Assembly: GCA_013399115.1 (NCBI GenBank)
Contig: VXAA01003000.1
Span: 246,428-310,427, forward strand
Length of the DNA: 64,000 nt
Source of the DNA: Anseranas semipalmata
Taxonomy: Eukaryota; Chordata; Aves; Anseriformes; Anseranatidae
Direction of reading: 5' to 3'
In this document: positions 35,629 to 48,600 of the stretch, one piece after another
How the letters are laid out: each line of letters opens with the position of its first letter
How positions within the stretch are numbered: position 1 is the stretch's first letter
Notes under the pieces: generated by a model
The model's input: the letters and a program-made list of their open reading frames with translations, nothing else
Databases searched by the model: none
What the model was told of the DNA's origin: nothing
Made by a program: the position numbers and the translations under genes

Positions 35629-37164
35629 ACCCCCCGAAGCGGTTTTTTGTGTTTATACCCCAGAAAAAAAAAAAAAAAAAAAAAAAAAGACTGGGAACCC
35701 TAACAGAACACGGATTTACAGCTTCTTCTACCTCAGCAAAGTCACAGGTGAGATCAATTTGCAGAAGAGCTCTCCACCAGCAGTATGTGTGCATCCCTGA
35801 ACTGAAGGATTTAACCAGCATGAAGACAGACAAGCATTTGTCCATCCTTCTGTGCAAGGTTACATCTTCATTTGTGAGATGAGTTTGCCTGTGCACTGTA
35901 GCAAGGTAACAAAAGGAATGCAGTCTTTGGGGTATATTGTTTTGGCATTTTGCACAAATGAAAAAATAAAAAAAAAGCAACAAGATGACCAAATTCAAGC
36001 TTTTTTATACTACTTGATACCACACTTGATAATCCCATCAGGAGGTAAACTCCTTTTCTTCAGTCTTTGACTTGTACTTCCTGAAAAGGTATGGTAAAGA
36101 AACACTTCTTCAATTTCTCAGTTTTATAAAAAGGCTATCCACTCCTGATCAGAGAGATTCTCTTCATATTTTCAGCAGCCTTTGGCTAGGGGTCCCTTCT
36201 GACTGCGGTTTTGTAGCTGGCCTTCTACCTGTCTATTTGAACACCTCTAGGAATGACTGTAAATTCCTCTGTCAACCACGGGCACTTGGCAAAATCTTGC
36301 TTTACTGGGGAATGCAAGGATGCCTGTGCCTTTGTTGCAGTTCAGCAGGAGCTGTGAGACATCCTCTTACATATGTAATTCCAAGAAGGAAGCCCTTTTA
36401 AAACAGGCTAGGTGTATTTATTTTAATCTACTACTTTCTGTATTGCAATTACTGTCACCTCTTCATACTTCAAAACACTACTCTGATTTGATCGTTTAAT
36501 TCCACCCCAGATGTTCTGCCTGTCCTCTGGATTTCAGTGTTTTATTGGATGTATTGCCATTTTCCAAAGTTAGCCAGAAAATCACAGTTTTGAAAATACC
36601 CTGAAACATTTAGAATAACACACATTTTTAAATTTGGGCAGCTGAACTAATCTTTACAATTTTTTTAGACATCATTTAAAAGTACTAGAAAACACAAAAA
36701 CAAATACTGCTCAGCAAGCACATATAGCACACTGTGAATTTACTATTAAATGATCAAACAAACTGTACTAAACTTGCTTAAGGAGAAGCTACAAGGCAGA
36801 ATCTGTTACTCATTTCTATGTTGGGTAAACACTTCTGCTGACATGGCTTCCCCAAGAAGACAGGAACTGAGGAGACTGACTGAGAAGATGAAGTTACAGA
36901 AGCATCAAGTGCAAAATATTCTGGCTTTCTGGGGCTGCAAGCTCTCCACAACCAAATACAATTTCAAGCTTTTACTCTCAGGTTCCTAAGAACACACTTT
37001 TGTGATCATGGTACCTGCTGGTTCCCAAGGACAGGATCTGTGCACATAGAACTAGAAGTGGTATAAAATCTGGCATCCTGATCTGTGCAACTACTATTTC
37101 AGTGCTCACACTAAATCTGGTTCATATTTTGAGAAATATTCTAGAATCCCAGCAGTTGAGAGAT

Positions 37165-37245
37165 GGCACACTTTTGGAGCTAGATGATCTTTAAGGTCCC
37201 TTCCAACCCAACCTATTCTATGATTCGATGATTCTACAATTAAAA
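37165..37245 (+). mobile_element. CR1 3'-end fragment
   Basis: The segment gatgatctttaaggtccctt, followed by ccaaccc and attctatgattcgatgattct, is the hallmark 3' terminus of bird CR1 elements, ending in the short ATTCTATGATTCT-type repeat. It is severely 5' truncated, as is usual for CR1. Plus orientation, opposite to HIVEP2. Confidence 0.9.
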
Positions 37246-38117
37246 CAAATAAACGGATCTGTTGTACTCTTGTAACCTTAACTGTAGGAACTTACACCTG
37301 TCTTAGGCATTTCATATGAAAGTCAAGGGGTACTTGCTGTGAAGAACAGGACTCTCCTTCCCTCCTCTGAATGTGACCCTACCAAGCCAGAGGTCAAGAA
37401 CACTGATATGACAAGATGGGAAACCTATGGTGACCTTACAGAAAATTCAGGCATGAAACAGGAGTCTCCCATTTGACTTCAGAAGCTTTGACCAGATACG
37501 AAGCATGACTCGGAGTGAGTAAAAGGAGACAAATTATTTCAACAGCAGGTCAAAGTAAGAGCCAGATTTTCACAAAATCAGACATTACTAAGGTTTAGAC
37601 TTTATCATTCTACATACTAAATATCTGAGATTATTTATTACAAACTGAAAATAAACTAATCCAACACCTCTAAGATGTCCACAGAGAAATTCATAATATG
37701 TATTGCAAAAAATTTTCAATTACATGGTATTAAGAAAACATGGACGATTTTCTGTAAGAGATGCTGGCTTGCATCCTAAATACTTAGAGCACAGCTGCAC
37801 TCAGTTTTTGCTATGTTAAGTATCTCAAATATAATTTTAAATTGCCACTCTCTATAGAAAAATAGCATTCCCCAAAAACTTAAATTCAAGTTGAGTGTGT
37901 ATTTTAAGAAGCCATAGAAGAAGCCTACAGCAGAAATGCCTTAACATTGACCTTTTCACTGTAATGACACGGATTGCTCACTTAAAGAACATCACTATTT
38001 CCTGTTTCAGCATCATACATAATGTACACATTACTACCGGATGGAAAAAATGTATAAAAAAAGCTTTCACGTTGCCAAAGTCCAACTGAACACAGACTTA
38101 TTTCCACAGGATGACTG

Positions 38118-38166
38118 TAAAATAATAAAAAAAACAAAAAAGAGAGAGAGAGAGAGAAAAAAAAAG
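38118..38166 (+). repeat. A-rich tract with (GA)n
   Basis: A-rich low-complexity DNA with eight GA units at 38141-38156. Confidence 0.9.
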
Positions 38167-41038
38167 CTACACAGGAGCCAAACTCATCTTAAACACTTCC
38201 TTTATAGGTAAAAGTTCCCAAACTAAAGACAGTTCTTCTCCTTGAATTGAACAAATAACTGCTATCAAAGAGATGCCAAAACAGCCTACAGGACAAACAA
38301 TCTTGTCAGTCAATTAGTAGCTAATTGATCTCTCTGAGCCCACCACTTTAAACACATCAGGTAAATACTTTGTTTCTGGTTGCCTAACCTTGCTGTGCAC
38401 AGAGGATTTTGTCGGAGGTGCTTCAACATGTCAGGTAGTACAAAACCTACCTGTTCTGGCTGACCGTGTTCCAGCATGGCCAGATTGAACCTACCGTGAC
38501 ACCAAAGCAAAGGATTGGGATTATTCAGATATAAAACTAAACTAAGAAGTACGTAAACTGTTAATCTTCTCACACTGCTACTTATTTCCTTGGAGAACAA
38601 GTTGAGAAACAAAAATGGATGGGTAAAATACCCATAATTTCCCATGTGGACCTTAAAATGGGATGGCAGAGCAATGGCAGATCTGACAGCCCGCACTTCC
38701 AGTATTATTAAAACTTCAGAAGGCAACAAAAAATATCGTCATTTTGCTTTTTTTCCCCACTTGTTTTTGAATCAGAATACGCAGTGACATACAAGAGTAG
38801 CTCCCATGAAGAGAACAGTCAGAGACAGATGCACACCACTGAGGTCCTCTTTAAATGCTATTTCGATGGCTAAAGTCAAGTTGATTTGATGCATAATCAT
38901 GTTGGTCCTAATCTGCAGAAGAATGAATTTCAGTTAAGGGTGAGACAAGCAGTAACTAAACAGTATTTACTAAATACGGAGAAACGATGTACAATGGTAT
39001 CTGAGAGGGTGCTGAGATACAAATGGGCTCTTAATTCCTGGGCTGCTCTCTTAATCAGCAGAAACTCAGCTCTATCTCACTTTCTCCTAAGCCACAGCAA
39101 TTGAACGATGAGGGTACTGTGCTGAACTGGAAAAGCATGAAACAGTTTCTGATTACAATTCATAGAATTACAATTTTTTTTGTGCCTTCAGTATAGAACA
39201 GAGGTGCAGCTCTGGCCCTGCCATTGGCCCCCAGCTGTTACTGTGTAAACGAATGGGCATCACAAAGCCCCAGATGGCTGAACACCTTAACGTTGTGAAA
39301 AGCAAAGGCTCGAACACAAACCCACGATGCTACATGGCGCTATAGGGATTGCGATGAAGCTTTTGCATTTGCAAGAGCTGGTGAAAATTAGTGAGATTAA
39401 AGACCTTATTCTTAATTCAACACAAAGAAATGTGTTAATCAGAAAGGGGAATTTCATACTTAATAAAGGACAGATTGACCAAACTACGAATTTAGCGGCA
39501 CTTATGAAAGACAAAGTGTATGCAAAGGGCAAGATTCCAGTGTGCACGTGCTGTGTAGTCATTTCTAGATTTAAAAACACCGTATACAGTAAGAAGGGTA
39601 AGAGCAGTGTCACTGGACAGTTCAGACTGATAAAGCTGCCAGATATAATAATTTTCCTCACTGAAATTAAATGCAGTTTCTGAAATGTTTCTTCATTTTC
39701 ACACCAGAACTGCAGACTTGGGCAGCAGCTGGGGAGAACAGCCCAGTGGTGGTAAGATCCTGCTAAGGATCACGAAGGTTTTCCCCAAGTTTTCCCAGGA
39801 AAAAAGTCAAATTTTTTGTAAATATTGCATCATTTTTAGGGACAAAGCAATTGTTATTCTGTTGCCAAATGGAAATATTAGAAAAATATCAGGCAGAGGC
39901 CTAGCATTTCCATCATAGAGGGAAAATATCACCGAATTTTCTGGGAAGTGAGGTTTTTTTCAGCTAAAAGTTATGCAATACTAATTATGCAATCACTGCA
40001 GAATTTGCAAACGGCTATGCCTCCTTTCATACTGTGTCAGAAGAAGCCACTTGCACTTCACATGAAAGTGTCAGTGTCTTTCAAACGCCTTCTTGAACAG
40101 GCAAAGGTACCAACTCTGAGGGACACACTCGCCCCTGGAAGAATTACATGCGAAGACATTTATAGTATCTGATCCTGCATTTGTTTTTTACTCACACCAA
40201 GCTTATTATACGAGCTTATTTTAAAACCTTCCATTATTTATTAAACCCTGTGGTAACCACATGTCAAAACAAAAACAGATGCATACAAGGCATCAGCAGC
40301 GTGTTCCTACCAAATTTTTCCATTATTTGAACCCAAAGTAAAACGGGGCCTTCGCGGCAGTTTTATTTCAATCAATTCTGAAGCCTTTGTTAAAATTCAG
40401 CTGAGATCTGATATTAAGCCCCAAGCTGTATACATCACACAGGTGTCACAACAGTCACTACCCTGCAGCCCTAATGCTTGGTTTTGACTAGTGACTGAAT
40501 GCAGACATTTTACAGTAGCAAATCTAGTCACTTAGCATTGCCTAAAGACTATGACCACTGCAGTGGACATATAAGATACATTAATTAGACTGCACATTTA
40601 AGGATGCTGTTTTGTTTATAGTCCTCAGGATGCTTAACAGGAAAAAAAATAATAAATGCTCTTTTAAATTACTCTGGCCGTTTCTTACAGTACTTCCTTC
40701 TTTTTATTGCATGAAGTCTTGGAAGCCAGTATGCACAATATCCAATTGCATCAGAACACCTCTTAAAAAAATCAATAAAATATACCTACACTTTCTCCTG
40801 TGTTTTGTAGGTATATATGATATTTCATTCTGTGCAGTTAAGTTTCTTTCTACAAAACACAAATCAACTGTTTATTAATGTGATGACCACTCTCCTGAGC
40901 GAACACTACTGAGAAGATGAAGTTCTACCAAAGATGCCTGAATCTATATGTCAAGCCTCTGTTATTCCACAAGTTGATACTTGAGGGAGAGTCCAAGATG
41001 CTAGCTCAGTTACAGAGTCTCAACAAGAGTGATATGAT

Positions 41039-41062
41039 AAAAAAAAAAAAAAAAAAAAAAAA
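41039..41062 (+). repeat. Poly-A tract, 24 bases
   Basis: Uninterrupted A run with no recognisable retroposon body upstream. Other A or T runs of 17 to 25 bases are at 1691-1708, 4762-4779, 32293-32311, 33482-33498 and 35664-35688. Confidence 0.9.
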
Positions 41063-44000
41063 CTTCTTTTGGGAAAGACACTGTTCAGGTTTCATGATGG
41101 CTTGATATCAGTCAAGGTTAGACAAGAGAGCCATATTACAGGGCATTCCTAGTGCAAACAGCTTCTTAAAGTTTCATATATGTATCCCTTAACACACTAA
41201 CTTTTGAAATGACTTGAAGGAAACCTACATTATCCTGCACTTCAAAAGTGGCACAACTGGACACCGAATCTCTCCTACCCAGGAAAAGACTAAGGACGGC
41301 AAAAACCTTAATATCAGCCACCAGGTGAGAGTTCAGCAGGGTCTAAGAGGACATTTTTAGTGCTAATGGTATATTGAAAGGGAAAGCAACCACTGATCAG
41401 CTCCAGAAACCTCTAGACAACTCTGTACAGGGTTCTCCTTCTCTTGCATCATGCTTGGCCCACTCCACCAAATTTAGCTTTTTTTCCAGTGTCAGAAGTG
41501 GAAGTGAAACCAGCTGAAGATTTGACCCAAAAGTCTCCTGGGTGTTTGTGATACACCAGTGGCACTTGTACACTATGAACAAAAGAAAGTATCATCAACA
41601 TGAAGACATAGGGTATATACACAAGCATATAAGGCTTCTTGTTTGCTAAGTTACACTAAGACTGATTAATCAGTAAATGCTCCTTGAGTTAGCTCTTAAT
41701 CTGAAAACCTCCACTGCAAAACAAAAGCACAAAAGTTATTTTCACTAGACTAAACTGCAATGTTTTGGCACTCAGACCACCTGAGACAATTAATCAACTT
41801 GCTTATACAATTGACTCTTTCCCCCACTTCTTTCTTCCTACCCCACTTGCAGGATTTGAGGACACCCTGTTCGCTTGGAGATGGTGAATCACTACAAGCC
41901 AACAGGCCCACACAGTTCCTGAAAAGACACAAAAGGTGTAAAAATAGCTCATACTAATGAAGCAAGTACAGCGTCAGCAGCCAGATGAGCGTGGGTGATC
42001 AGATAAGGGTCTGCTGTTGCAAAGGGCAAATTATTAAGAGAATGCTTCTCTCTCTCTTTTTATTAAGCTTTGTTCATCCTTCTCTGAAATCAGCCCTCTG
42101 CAACACATGATAAATGACACCTGACAAGATTGACTCCTCCTGTAATTGCAAGTTTCATACAGGCTCAGGAAGCTGTGCCTCACTAGAAGCTGAAGGTACA
42201 GTGGAGGTGTCACTAAAAAAAAAAAAATAAAGAGAGGCAAAAATAAAGCCTAAAAATAGCCAGGACTACCCACTGAGTATGACTGTGTGGGTATATTTAG
42301 CCAGTCTAACACCAACTTTACTTGTTAAAAACACAATCTTACCTTTATGCAAAACAGCTTCCTGTTTCTAAACATAACTTGAGAAACTTGAGAAGATGAG
42401 GGGGGAAAACTCAGATCTGGAACTGTCCCTTTTTCACTGAGATTACCAAAAGATTAAATGTGAAAAGACTGGGTAGAACTTCTACCTGGTGTCTGCATTC
42501 CGACATCCCATAATGAAGGGACAAGAGCTTGTTAATTAAGGCATCCTCACTTAGCCGATAGGACTAGGAAGTAGATCCCAGGAGCAAACATATTTTCAAG
42601 TACCTGCAAGTCTTCTAAACAGCATTGATGGGGTGGGCAGAGCTTCACCTGGGCCGAGAACTGGCAGCTGCACTGCCTTAGGCAGCTACTGTTCTTCAGC
42701 CCAGCTTGCACCATCCCCTCCACAATGGCTAAGCCACCTGCAGCCATGCCAGCAAATTTGTGGGGCCCTACTGCAAACTGGAACACTAGAAGGATCTGGG
42801 AGAAAAATTGTCTTTTAAAATTAAAGGGGGAAAGTCTTTTTTTAATATTTTTTCTTCAAATCTGGAGCATTTCAATGATCAGGTTTACAACACAGTTCCT
42901 CCACACCAGCACACGGAAAACTTCTCCAGGGACCAGAAATGAGACTCTGGGAGCTGAAGGAAAGTGGGAACTTGCCACATCAGAGCTATTGCTTAAGCCA
43001 GCACTGCCCTGGAGAGAAGGTTGTGCCCCACTAGAAGCAGACACATAGGCCTGCACGCTAACGAGAAGCAGTCGCACTTTTACAGCCCTATTCTGCAGGT
43101 CTCGCCTACTCTGAGGTCAGTTTACATCCCTTTATCAGCACAAAGGAGCTGTAATAAAGGGTGTAAATATAACTTGCTGCCATTTAAGGCACTCCTACAG
43201 CGCTTAATAAAGTGGCACAAGTATAAATGACCATCTGGCCAAGTGATACAGTTTAGTATCTTATGAGCAATATCGAGAAGCACTTCCAACCACACAGCTG
43301 AACTTCTTATTCCCCAAGACCTGTACTTACAGGAATTAATGACCATACCTCTCCACTGTTGGTACAGTACTTGTTTGCTATTGGGGTGGCAGCGGGCATG
43401 CTCAGAGGAGTGGAGACAGGAGCTCAAATGCTCCCAGCAGCATCTGGTCCATGCAACCAGGAACAGCCCCAGCACAGGCACTCGCTGCGCTTGCTCACGA
43501 TGCTATACCTGACTGTGTAAAGCTATAGGATGACCAACAGCTAGGCAGTGGCAATGTTCAGCAGCCTCCCTTTCCAGGGCAACTTCACACTTCTGTACAA
43601 TGTGAGTTTAACCCAACGCGAAGACAAGCCAGGTCCCAAGGACTCTCTGAAGAGCTTCTGCAACTGTTTAAAGTACATTACTGCAACATTACTACTGGAA
43701 GTAATATGCGTGCCAACTTTCTAGTGCTCCATTTGAGCTGTGCAAGGAAATGGTCTTTTCTACAATTATGGTTTTTCTATTTAATGTTGTGACTCCTTTG
43801 GCTGATGCTTACATGAGGATTTTGTTTCATTATTATGCATTCTTCCTGTGTGGCTCCAAAGACCTCACATCAATCACTCTGGGGCTGGGGTTAAACAAAA
43901 ATGCACAGGTTTATACCAGACCTTTTTTCTCATTTACAACAGGAAAAAAAGCCCACTGTAAGACATTGCCAACTTCACATGCAAGAGTCAATGAAAATGA

Positions 44001-45057
44001 TTATTCTGGCATTACAATTTTTATTTTGTTCTCATTTTAAAATTAAAAAAAAAAACCACACAAACAACACTGTAGTTGAAGTTAATAAGATTACATTTTT
44101 AACATTAAGTCCAATGGGAAATTGAGAGCATGCTCTTTTCTTGATATGCTGTGATTAATTCCCATTGATACAATCATCCTTTGTTCAGCATCATAGTATT
44201 GCCTTTTCATCCTATGCCTTAGCAGTAAATTTAATAGTCACTGATTTTTTTACCAGAATAGATAAACACTGAAATGCAAGACAAATCAGCTGATGCTATT
44301 ATTCTTCAGACAATTTCATTTTAATCTGAAATTAAGAGTAAATATTTTTCTACTATATGACATATGAATGTAAAAATAACTATTAGTAGATTTAAATACT
44401 GAAGACCATACTCTGGCAGTACATTTATATAAAAGTTAATAAGACATGGGACCACATACCCAAAACCACCATGGGGCTCTTAAGTTATAATGCTAAAAGC
44501 AGAATGAAGGGAACCTAATCCTATTCCCCACCCCCAGATTTGGAGCAAAATTTGTGCTTAAGTAAGAGTAATACATCACTTATCAACTATCTTTTTAGGA
44601 CTTTACCAATTTAAAGTCCCAGGGCTCCAGGGCCACCGGCTCACCTTCTTCTTGCCTGTTCTGCTGCCCAAATCAGGCCGAGGGTCTGCTGGTCTGCAGA
44701 GCCCACCCGTGGGGCGTTCAAGGGTATGAAAGCTTTCTGCTTTCAGCGTAACATGCAACAGTCACAACACAGGTGATGTAACGAGCAGAAGTAAAACAAG
44801 ACAGGGTGGTATCTTTTCTTTTTGATAAGTTCCTGCTGCAGGTGTTCTCCGTCAGCCAATGTATGAACTGTGGGTGTTGGAAAGTTGTTTTCCTGCATGT
44901 AAACAAGTCCCTAACTTTGGCCTACACGAGCACGTGGCACGGTGGATCCCTGCACTGCAGTTCGCACAGCCAGGGTCTCCACAAAACAGCAACAGCACTC
45001 CTGATTTCGCACCAAGGGCAGGCAAAGGCTGCTGAGGGAAAATGGAGGCTGTTGGCG

Positions 45058-45695
45058 CAACGTGCTCCAGCGACGGAGAGCGGTGGAGGAGGTGACAGGA
45101 GGCACCGGGAGGCGGCAAGAAGCGAGGCCGGTAGGCGAGGAGGGCCCGCGCTATCTCGCATCTCCCTGCATCCTGCCGAGGGCGCGCTTCCTGCCGCAGC
45201 CTCCTCCGGCCGCCCCTGCGCGGTGGCGGCACTTTCACCGGCACCGCTCCCCTCCCACCGACCGACCCGGGACGCACACCCTGGTTCGTGTCACCTCTCC
45301 AATCGGGCCTGGGATGTCCCAGCTGCCAGTGGTAGATGCAGTCTACCAAAGGTTGGGATTAACGTTTTATTGGCAACTACGGCAGGCGAGCAGCTTGGCT
45401 CATAATGCAGTTTTTCCCTTACGAAGACCTTAGGACATGGGAGCGCGTTGCCAGCGGCCTGGCTGGTGCTGAGCGCTGATGAAGGGCAGCTCCAGTTAGT
45501 GCCTTGTATCATGAACTTTCTGCTGCCGCATCTGCTGATCACACACCCTCCTCCCGGCCCCCGCGCGCCCTGGCCTGCGGGGCTCGCTGATGTCTGCGGG
45601 TACAGCTCTGCCGGGGAAAGCTCACCCGCCAGCCCAGCCGCGAGGACGGGCCGGCTCCTTCGGTCAGGCCCGAGCCCGGGGTGGGATGGCTGAGG
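45058..45695. promoter_or_regulatory. CpG-rich block, possible alternative promoter
   Basis: Two GC-rich, CpG-dense stretches (about 45058-45300 and 45545-45690) stand out from AT-rich surroundings. They contain GC-box-like and purine-rich motifs. On the minus strand, a strong donor GGCGG|GTGAGC ends at 45626 and could close a first exon transcribed toward HIVEP2. Overlapping ORFs on both strands here are by-products of GC richness. No TATA box was identified. Confidence 0.45.
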
Positions 45696-48600
45696 AGTTG
45701 GGTTGCTTCAGCTAGGATCCACGAGTTAAAAGATAAGAAATACGAGATATCTGCCCTGCCTGCGGTAATAATCACAATGTATTATTAACAAAAGTCAGGT
45801 TTCATCATTAACTTGTACTCGGGTTTCAAGAGCTGATCTCACCCTGATCACCCTCCAAATTGCACTCAGCGCTCCTCTCTTCACTTCCCTCCGAGCTGCA
45901 CCAGTACCATCTAGGGAGGCTGCTGGTAACTAGGACGTCGAACAGAAAGCACAGGTAAAAATAAGCCGTAAATTCCACAATCAAACAGGTGCAAAACATT
46001 ACAGACAGATTTTAAGTAGCCTGAACCCAGCGCAACCTCACCACTTGGGCCTGATCCTGCCAGAAAAATATAGCCTATTACTTCAAAGCGGCTGAGAGGA
46101 AAAGGGCCGACTGTCAGCAGGTGCTGCAGGCAGCACAGCTGACACAGCCCTACATTTTCCCCCCCAAAAGGTGTCAGGAAAGTCACAGCTCCCCTCTTGG
46201 ATCTCAAAACACGAGAAGAGCCACCTACGTGTTTGCTATAATGAAGTAGCCAACTGTCTCAGTCACGACCCAACCGCTGCAACAAAAGGTCCTTGTTTGA
46301 TTTTGTTCCTCTACCAAGCTCATCATCAGAGCTACTAAAATCTTCCAAAGCTTTTTCTCAACCTCCAAGTGTGAGATGAAAATGCCATTTTAATTGTGGA
46401 TTAGTGAGTTCTGCTTGAGTAAAATAACCCCAATCACTTGGATGCAACTGCATAACAAACACCGTTCTTATAGCAGGGAGCCTAATTGCTCTGCTTGCAC
46501 CAACAAAGAGCTGCTGGTTCATTAGAGCAAGCTAGAGGAGCTACCATTTGTATCCTCACAAACTAGGACTATTTGATTGCAAGACTGCTACAGATGTTTG
46601 AGCCAAAATTCAGCCTCTGATTTCTGACCAGCAAAACTTAAAAACAAGGACACTGTCAGTCTGATATTTTTCTTTAAAGCTTTCTTCAGGATAACAATTT
46701 GTTTTTCTCCTTGATCCATTCAAGGATGTCAAATCTAATTTTAAGATAGGATTTGGACTTTTATATTCTATGTAAACCTGCTTAGCAAAAGAAGTAGCAA
46801 GGACAGGACTGGTATGAACCGAATTGCTCTATTTCACATGACATCTGGAAGATGCTGGCAGGTACATTGCTATCCTGCAGCCTGATTGCACCAGGACCTT
46901 GCCAGAAAGTGCAAAGGGCAGAGGAAGGCCAGAAAAAGGCTAGCAGAAGAAGGACACAGAAAGGCCAAACGCAGCCATGGTTCTGTGGTTCGTTGGCTGC
47001 TCAGAGCAGGTTTGGATGGGAGGGGACAAAGGAGATGGCACGGGAGGTACAATTTTGTCTTGTCCAACAGGGAAAAAATTTGCCAAATCACAGGGACCGT
47101 GGCAGCCAGTCCCACCATGATGTCCAGGAGCTCCCTTTGCCTGTTGCAGTGGCCTCCAGGTGTGGCTCTGTGCCCCTCCTGCTGTGCCTCCACGCTGCTG
47201 TGCTTGAGTTTGTCTTTCCACCCCTTTCTCCCCTCATCATATAGATCAGATAAGCCATTGCTTTACACTTTAGGAACACGTATTTCTGTTTCTTTTCCTT
47301 CACAACTATCTTCAGACTGTATGTATTCTGAATGGGAAACATAAATGTAATTTCAAGCAGATACCTGCCTCTGTAAGGCTACCAAAAGCAGCTTATTCTC
47401 TCAAACTCACACTCCACATGTGAATGCATCCACATATGGGCTCAGCTGTACCTGCATAGAGTGTTTGCCAATGAATGTTTGGCAGTCAGGGACACCACAA
47501 GTGCACCCAGCTGGTTTTTATTTTTCAAATAAAAGGTTATTTACACTTCTAGATACATTTATACTTCTAGATACAAGGCTTTGCTGGGGCTGCTCATAAA
47601 ATGCAACACACGTGGATTCCAAAAATAAAAGGAAAAGTTAAAGGTGCAAAGAAGAGTAACTTTTTTTTTCCTTTTTTTTTTAATGCAGCTTGAATTGCCT
47701 TGTGAGAAAGTTAATAGTGGTAGTCCACCAGTGAAATGGAAAGTGGATCAAAACAGTATAATATAAGCCTTCAAGATAGAGGAAAACTTCACATGGGATA
47801 CTCAGGAAAACTGCTCAAACACAGTACTACCAAATGTGCTGAGGGTTCAGGGAGGTCAGCTCTTTGCAGAGCCAGGACCATGCTTTGCCTTTCACCTAAG
47901 ATGCTCATCAGGATTGGAAACCAAAACCTATTTTTCTGACAGGTCACAAATTAAATAGCTGCAGCTGGTTTCCAGGATCTCTTTCCTTCTGCTAGGAATC
48001 GGACATAGAAACAATAAAATTACTGGCACTATAAATTAGTTCTAGAGGTGTTTTTTTTCAGTCATAAAGCTGTTGCAAGATACTTCTCTGGTAAAAGTTC
48101 AGTAAGCACAGAGCACCCACCAGTATTAAGGGAAGATCACATCTAAAACCACAGGTCCCAGCTGTTACAGTGCTGCTTGTTACAGGAACTTCATCTATGC
48201 TAACACTCTGTTACTAGAGCAGTCCAGGTAACAGTAGTAATAACAAACAACAAGGAAAAAGTTACAGGAGAATCAATACAAATGGGACAGCATTGTTCAT
48301 TGACATTTTTAAGCCCCATTACTGTTGATCCACTCATGAGCAGGTCTGAATTTATAGCAAAGGAAATAGTAAGTGCATGACTGCACTATAGGAAGTTTCG
48401 ATTTCAGAAAGTGTCTGCCCTGCCTGAAAATCAAGATCACACTGCTGAAATTCCCACCGGTCCAACACTTTGTTTCATCCTTGGTTTTCTTTTTCCCTCT
48501 GCATTCAACTGAGCTGCTCTAAGATTATTTTTCCGTGACTTTCAGCAAAAGTAGGTACAGAAGGCACAGAAGACAAGCACTGAGGGCATCTAGCCCACAA

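Larger units (their letters stand above)
35629..45057. other. Upstream HIVEP2 region, presumed intron
   Basis: Contains the CR1 3' end and simple repeats. ORFs up to about 140 codons show no recognisable domain and fit chance. A minus-strand donor-like AAGAAG|GTGAGC at about 44643 follows a CpG-containing stretch, without a convincing acceptor. Confidence 0.5.

Noticed and set aside
34841..35998. Long ORFs on both strands across the gap (up to 385 codons)
   Set aside because: They are open only because the run of N contains no stops.
44806..45433. Overlapping ORFs of 120-200 codons on both strands
   Set aside because: They coincide with the CpG-dense block, where stops are rare. Composition is Arg/Pro/Ala rich without a domain.
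46886..47344. 152-codon plus-strand ORF with a basic N-terminus
   Set aside because: No recognisable domain, and it overlaps equally long ORFs on the other strand in a GC-rich stretch.
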